Assembly: GCA_958299035.1 (NCBI GenBank)
Contig: CATQJL010000112.1
Location: 47,388,941 to 47,452,940 of the forward strand
Reading direction: 5' to 3'
Source: Cylicocyclus nassatus
Taxonomy: Eukaryota > Nematoda > Chromadorea > Rhabditida > Strongylidae
DNA: 64,000 nt
Below the pieces are notes generated by a model. The model had not been told where the DNA came from and searched no databases. It worked only from the letters and a program-made list of their open reading frames with translations. Numbering within the stretch: position 1 is the stretch's first letter; each line of letters starts with the position of its first letter. Position numbers and translations under genes: made by a program. This document shows positions 58,831 through 64,000 of the stretch, one piece after another.

Positions 58831-59717
58831 TCGCTGTCAGAAGTTCAAGTGTGACAAGACTTATTTTTTTAATATTAGCGACCCAATGCTTTGCTTTTGC
58901 ATTGTTTGTTGATTAGCACAAAGCACAACTACGAATTTTGACGTGAAGGGGGACTTTGTAGAACTTGTCGAAAGCATGGGGATCTTTTTTCAAATATACA
59001 TTGAATCAATGCGTGCGGGCCTGACAACAACTTTTCTTTTTTATCGCACATTTTCAGTACTAGCTGGCGTTCCGGGTCTCGCTCGTACCAAAACTAAAGT
59101 TGGCCCGCAAAGGCACATAAGTCTTTGGTTCAAAGCTGCTTGGGACTAACGTTTTTTCTTTCGTTTTCCTTGCACTTGTCTGTCCTGCTCCGTTTTCCTT
59201 AGCTCGCATTTTCCTTAGCGCAAACTTCATAGCTTCATCGCCTTCATTTACATGACTTTAGGCATATGATCCAATAAAGATTTATAAGCTCAATTTCTCT
59301 AAGTATATATAAACAAATCAATAAATCAACAGAAGGGCTCAATGAGTCTGACACTCAAAAGAATGTAGCTGAAAACATCACAAATTTTCATTAACTTCTT
59401 ATAATGATTTGTACTATTCTATGTATCCTCGAGTCATTTGTAACTCAATATGTGGAAGTGCACACTCTGCCCGGCAAGCGACGGGACCTTACTGGTGACT
59501 TTCCAGTAAAACCTTTTCTAGTTAATGAAGCTTATTTTCGTGTCCTACTAACTGACATATATCCAACAAAAACAGACAAACAAATAAGGAAGGAGAATTC
59601 ATTGGAAATTAGCAGGTTTTGATCTTGGAGTTATTCAGATATCGCACATGGTGTGCAGTACACGTATTAAGTTACGAGACTCGACGATATACACTTGCGA
59701 TGTATTGGATTCTGCAG

Positions 59718-59755
59718 TATAAAATCAATGAAATAGCATGTCCCATCGCTTTCAG
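59718..59755 (+). promoter_or_regulatory. TATA-like box and candidate trans-splice acceptor of the six-Cys gene
   Basis: TATAAAA at 59718-59724 and a CATCGCTTTCAG acceptor ending at 59755, 13 bases before the ATG at 59769. In nematodes such a site directly before the start codon is typical for spliced-leader addition; that use is inferred. Confidence 0.4.
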
Positions 59756-59768
59756 AAAATCTTCTAAT

Positions 59769-61551
59769 ATGATTCAACTTCGCCCTATGGTTCTTCTCTA
59801 CATCCTTCTTTCTTTGATTGTCGCTGCGGTGGTGAGTGATTTTTTGTTATTATATTATTAAGAGATTATATCTTTTCTTGAATCTTGATGACTGTTAGGT
59901 CGCGCTGGTTTTTGACTCTAGTTCTTTACCGTGGATCAACTTTACTCATAATTCTTTTTTTTATCGTGGCTTGCTGATGGATATAATGTACTAGGCTGTT
60001 CCAAAAGTTCTGTCCGATTTTAAATGTCTTGTCTGTTTTGCACATATTGCAGTGTCATGAACATCATCTGAAAGCCTCTTCTCTCTCTTTCCGATGCTCG
60101 CTAATTCGATAAAAACATTCATAATTTCAAGCCTAGAAGCCAAGTTAGCAAAATGCAGTCAAGCTCAAGGAAAAGTTTTTGTGAAGAGAATTTCCGCAGT
60201 GTTCGCAAAAATATCCATGTTTAACACATTGGGTAAGAGTGTAATGAGCTAACATACGCACACTTCACTCATACATACAGGACGTCTTATTTTTTAGATT
60301 TATTCACAAAGATTGAAGACAGACTCAATTATTCAACAACCGACAACAATCTATGTATAGCGAAAAGTGGTGTATTCAATATTGCATATGGTAGAGCAAA
60401 GCGAGAGCAAACAGAGGTCATAAGTCAATCAGCTTGCTTCGTTCGCGACAGCAAGAAATACCAAAAAATCAGAACGTCAGCATACTTGCGCGCGCGGAGG
60501 GCTCAAATGATGGCTTTTCTATTTGTGTGAAGAAAAAATTTCAGCAGCGAATGCAAATTAAATTCTTTCTGGCCCTAAAACAATCTATGAAATATAGATT
60601 ACTTATGGTGGCAGTCAAATATGTCTGCTCAATCCTATATGGGAGCACTAGCATGTCAGAAAAGACAGTATTTGAGAAGACCTTACAGGATTCTCCGAAT
60701 TTTCACTTCTCTCCCACTTGCCCTTTACACATGGCTTATTGTGTATACTGTTATAGCCGTGGGACTCGGTCGACAGCAAAATTTGATTTGTTCAGATATT
60801 TATTTTGTAAGAAATTATAACGTTTCGGACCAGAAAATATGCAAATTGTGCAGAGCTTTTGGAAATTAATACCAGAAACTCCATTCGAATAGGGTAAGCA
60901 ATTTTAACTCGTTGACGACAGCCTCGCGCAATGGTGCGCGACACCTAAATCTCAGCTCTCTAATGTGCGCAATCGTTCTGGGAATATGTCGAGCGTTTTC
61001 TCGTCTTTTGGCAAACTCAGCGCACTCTGTTGCCTCCCACAAAGAACTCTATTTTGAGCTCAGAGCGCATAGAAAAGGTCATAGATGACTGCGAACCTCA
61101 AACTTCTTCGACCTCGGCCCCGATTCCCGCCAGGCAGACTCTCTAAATGGCAAGTGTTAACTTTCCAAAGTATCGGAATTCGTACGAATTCTTAGAGTTC
61201 AAGCAAAATGGGCATTTTTTGCCAAGTGGGCGGAGCTTGTCACAAGGGCGGAACTGGCCTCCCAACTGCATATAATACATTCATAAATACATGCATATAT
61301 ACTTGCAACTAGGCAAAGTGCACGTAAACGTCTCGTCCATAGAAAAATGAATAATATGGCTCGTTGTCAACGTGTTGAACATAAAACATCATTTTTACTT
61401 ATGTCACTCTTACTATATCAGTTGCCAGACTTTGCAGGAGTCTTTCAATGCTGCCCCCGGTAAAGGACAATGTTATGTGCCAAAAGGAGGTGACTGTTAT
61501 AGATGCGATTGTGTGAAACCAGCGAAATGCTACAAAGGAGAGTGCCGATAA
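59769..61551 (+). CDS. secreted six-cysteine peptide precursor (copy 2, complete)
   Basis: Two exons, 59769-59831 and 61438-61551, both intron ends in phase 0. Exon 1 encodes 21 residues (MIQLRPMVLLYILLSLIVAA), a classic signal peptide, and ends at a GTGAGT donor. The 1.6 kb intron ends TTTGCAG. Exon 2 encodes 37 residues: ESFNAAPGKGQCYVPKGGDC and a basic C-terminal part, with cysteines at positions 12, 20, 23, 25, 31 and 36 of the exon (C-x7-C-x2-C-x1-C-x5-C-x4-C), then TAA. The product of 58 residues would be a ~37-residue secreted basic peptide with three disulfides. It does not match nematode ABF defensins (8 Cys), ShK or saposin patterns as I know them. Its paralogue is 49879-49992, same strand, 11.5 kb upstream. 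Role unknown: antimicrobial, signalling or host-interaction peptide are all possible. Confidence 0.8.
60905..61376. mobile_element. MITE in the intron of the six-Cys gene
   Basis: Inverted ends AACTCGTTGACGACAGCC and the complement of GGCTCGTTGTCAACGTGTT, about 470 bp apart. Non-coding. It accounts for about a third of the unusually long intron. A decayed mariner-like end (TAGGCTGTTCCAAAAGTTCT) also lies in the intron near 59992. Confidence 0.6.
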
Positions 61552-61817
61552 ATTAGTGCACTGCCTCGACGGTTCACTAATGAGCAAGTAAAATTCGTAC
61601 ATATCTCTCTGTCGTATGCTTAATGCTCTTGAAAGTATACAATATCACAACGACCACAGATTCCATGCATAAATATTGAATTGAAGGATATTCTTTTATG
61701 TAAGGTCTTACATGACTCGGATATACTCAGTCATTCTAAACGGACTTGTGCTCAGTTAATCTGAATTTACGTAACAGCATAAAAAACAACACTGTATAGA
61801 CTGCTTCGTTAGATAGA
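61552..61817. other. 3' flank of the six-Cys gene
   Basis: No canonical AATAAA close to the stop; CATAAA-like variants occur at about 61668. Confidence 0.3.
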
Positions 61818-61990
61818 GAAAATAAAAAAATAAAATAAAATAAAAATAAAATAAATATAATAAAATAGAATAAGTAATAATAAAAATAAAAAAAATAAAT
61901 AATAAATATAAAATAAAATGATAAAAAAATAATAATATGATAATAATAATAATATAATAATAACATGAATAATAATAATAATAAAATAAA
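61818..61990. repeat. AT-rich simple repeat (ATAAAA)n/(AAT)n
   Basis: About 170 bp of A/T-only sequence made of ATAAA, AATAAT and AAT runs with very few G. Long hydrophobic minus frames through it are artefacts. Confidence 0.9.
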
Positions 61991-62918
61991 TCTCGAGGAT
62001 CATTTTTGATCAAAACCAGACCGTAGGCCTTCGATCCCGAGAGATATTTCAAGTAAATAAATCAAAAAAGAAGCCGCTTTTTGATCTCGGTTCAGTACCT
62101 GCATATATGCCTTGATATTACAAAACTTTACATTCGTCGCAAGCGGAAAGTATTTGGTGAATGGGCCCTGCTAGCTCCTACTTCAATCTAGCACCTTCAG
62201 CGTTGGACCCATCGATTTTCTTTACTCAGAGGAAGTTGTTGCCTTGTGGACAATCATATAATTAGCTTCCGAAGACTAAATCTACAGGCAAGAAACTTTA
62301 TACATGATGTGAGTTTGTGCGCTATTCATCAAGCCCCATATTCCGTGACTAATAGGAGATCTAACATGGGAAGCGCATTGCGGAGATTTCTTTTGCAAGA
62401 ACGTTTCTGTTAGGTGAGACTGTACTTCGCCCACGTGGGTTGACCTTAGGCCTACAAATCATTAGATCAAGAGTTCCAAATTCAATACGTATCAGAAAGT
62501 GCAAAAGAAGCCCTTTTTATGTACAAATTTTACCGCGGCAAGAATGAAAACCCCTTAAAACCGTTCTTTCGAACATACAAAGACAAAGATGGATAGAACT
62601 TATTCAGATAGACGGAGATCGATATCTGTAATTACATTTGAGTTGTGGTCTATACATTGATTGTGCACCTTGATGATTAGGTTGTTCTCCATTCGCGTCA
62701 TACAGAAAGAATTACGGGGATTATTTCATGGTATTGTTGCAAAGCACAAACAGCCAACAAATTCAAAATACAGTCGTTTTTAGAGAAAACTTGTTTAGTT
62801 TTTCTCTTCAGATTTTCTCTGCATTTTCTTGCTCTTTCGTTCTTCCAGAATTTCTACTTGAATCTGTTTGCACATTATGTTTCATATGGCAGTGGCTCGG
62901 GCATTCCGAAATTTTTCA
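61991..62918. other. no supported gene
   Basis: Nothing recognised. Confidence 0.3.
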
Positions 62919-63150
62919 CTGAGTGAATATCGAATAAATTTGAAAACGGAAAATTTTGAATAAACGAATATCGAATAAATTCCAAAAAAACCCCGAATAA
63001 ACGAAATATCGAATAAATTCGGAATTCAAAATTTTTTGAATGAATGAATTCCGAATGAAATTGAACCAAAAATATTGAAGGAGTGAATACCGTTTATATT
63101 CAAACATTGGGTGTCGAATTTCGAATAAGTATTCGAATAATTTCTCATAA
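62919..63150. repeat. degenerate GAATAAA/TTCGAATA repeat
   Basis: Many imperfect copies of CGAATAAATT. A second block with the same motif is at about 63680-63880. Between them (63190-63340) a ~100 bp segment with CGGTACCAAC occurs twice. Confidence 0.65.
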
Positions 63151-63154
63151 CTAT

Positions 63155-64000
63155 GGAACCATATCTAATATCCTGCTAAAATCGGTTCATTCATAGTCAC
63201 CACCCTCACATCCCTCCTCCCTGCCCGGTACCAACTCCCGCCTTGCAGCACAAAATTTTCCAAAAATCGATAAAATCGATAAATTAAATTTTTTTTCATA
63301 ATCAGCACTCTCATATACCCTACGGTACCAACCCCCAGCCCCGTAGCTCTAGCTTAAGTTGAAGCAGTTGTGCAGTATGAGTTTAACAAGCAATAGTGCT
63401 CACTAGTGTGTACCTTTGCGCACCAAAAGCATGAGCAACGTAAAGGAAGAGAAACAAGCATATCAACATACTTCCAGTAAGTGAACGTGAACCAGGACCA
63501 CGAGCTCGAAATCTCATTAATCGAAAAATCAAAACCCACATCTATCTTTTTACTGTCGCAAGCAGTCGCGAGTTTCCATACAGTTCAAAGATGATCACGG
63601 CTGGAAAAAGATGCAATGTCGAGTTCTGCGGAAAAACGCACACGAGGCGAGCTTGATACTCAGCAGTTGGTTCTGCAACAAACTCAAATAATTTGAATTC
63701 AGAGTTCATTCGAATACAAATTCGAATAAACATTCGAATAAAATTTATTTGAAACTCTGTTTCTTGATTATTCGAGTTTCAAATTTTATTCGAAACCCCG
63801 TTTTTTGAATATTTGAGTTTCGAGTTATTTTCGAAAATGGGAAAACTTAACGAGTATATTCGAATGTTTTATGAATGATCAAATTTTTACTCGATTCGGC
63901 CCAAGTATAATGCACAGCCCTCTAATAGCTGCGCTGGAAGAATGACATTGCCGGCGCTGAGCTCCCTAGTTGTAAAGATTTTCGATAGTGAGGGATGTCT
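63155..64000. other. no supported gene
   Basis: Contains the second GAATA-type block and two copies of a CGGTACCAAC segment; no gene recognised. Confidence 0.3.

Noticed and set aside
61736..62052. Hydrophobic minus-strand ORFs resembling a membrane protein
   Set aside because: They come entirely from the A/T-only simple repeat.

Overview
The window looks like chromosomal DNA of a nematode, most likely clade V (strongylid or hookworm-like). The clues are a worm-type ribosomal protein P0 gene with introns, compact GT-AG introns, a BEL/Pao retroelement whose env region resembles the phlebovirus-type glycoproteins known from nematode elements, and very many TA-, TTA- and TTAA-flanked non-autonomous DNA transposons. 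It is gene-poor. The only host coding units I can support are a degenerate P0 copy (2089-5403, +), a two-exon secreted six-cysteine peptide gene (59769-61551, +) with a second mature-peptide exon about 11.5 kb upstream (49879-49992, +), and a possible two-exon secreted protein (36126-36688, -). A few weaker exon-like pieces are listed at low confidence.

Layout: 1-5.4 kb holds a possible small secreted-peptide exon and then the P0 relic, whose second intron is packed with MITEs. 5.9-9.5 kb is MITEs and a tandem array of ~700 bp hairpin-bounded units. 9.67-30.78 kb is one BEL/Pao element on the minus strand (LTR, tandem leader repeats, gag, protease, RT, RNase H, integrase, env-like gene, 3' CCHC ORF, LTR). 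It is swollen to 21 kb by nested insertions, a 1793-bp tandem triplication of the integrase block, and a long foldback inside env. 31-44 kb is a series of foldback elements, including a ~4.3 kb palindrome in which one arm carries an insertion and the other arm keeps the empty site.

44-50 kb holds degenerate satellites, a 500-base gap of N bracketed by a cDNA/WGA primer sequence (an assembly artefact), tandem duplications, a mariner-type MITE and the first six-Cys exon. 50-64 kb holds more MITEs, the complete six-Cys peptide gene, and AT-rich simple repeats.

No operon-like or pathway-like cooperation between host genes is visible; the window mainly records repeated transposon insertion. The most interesting biology is the small secreted cysteine-rich peptide family. 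The most interesting structures are the nested BEL element with its palindromic duplication junctions and the giant palindrome with its natural empty site.
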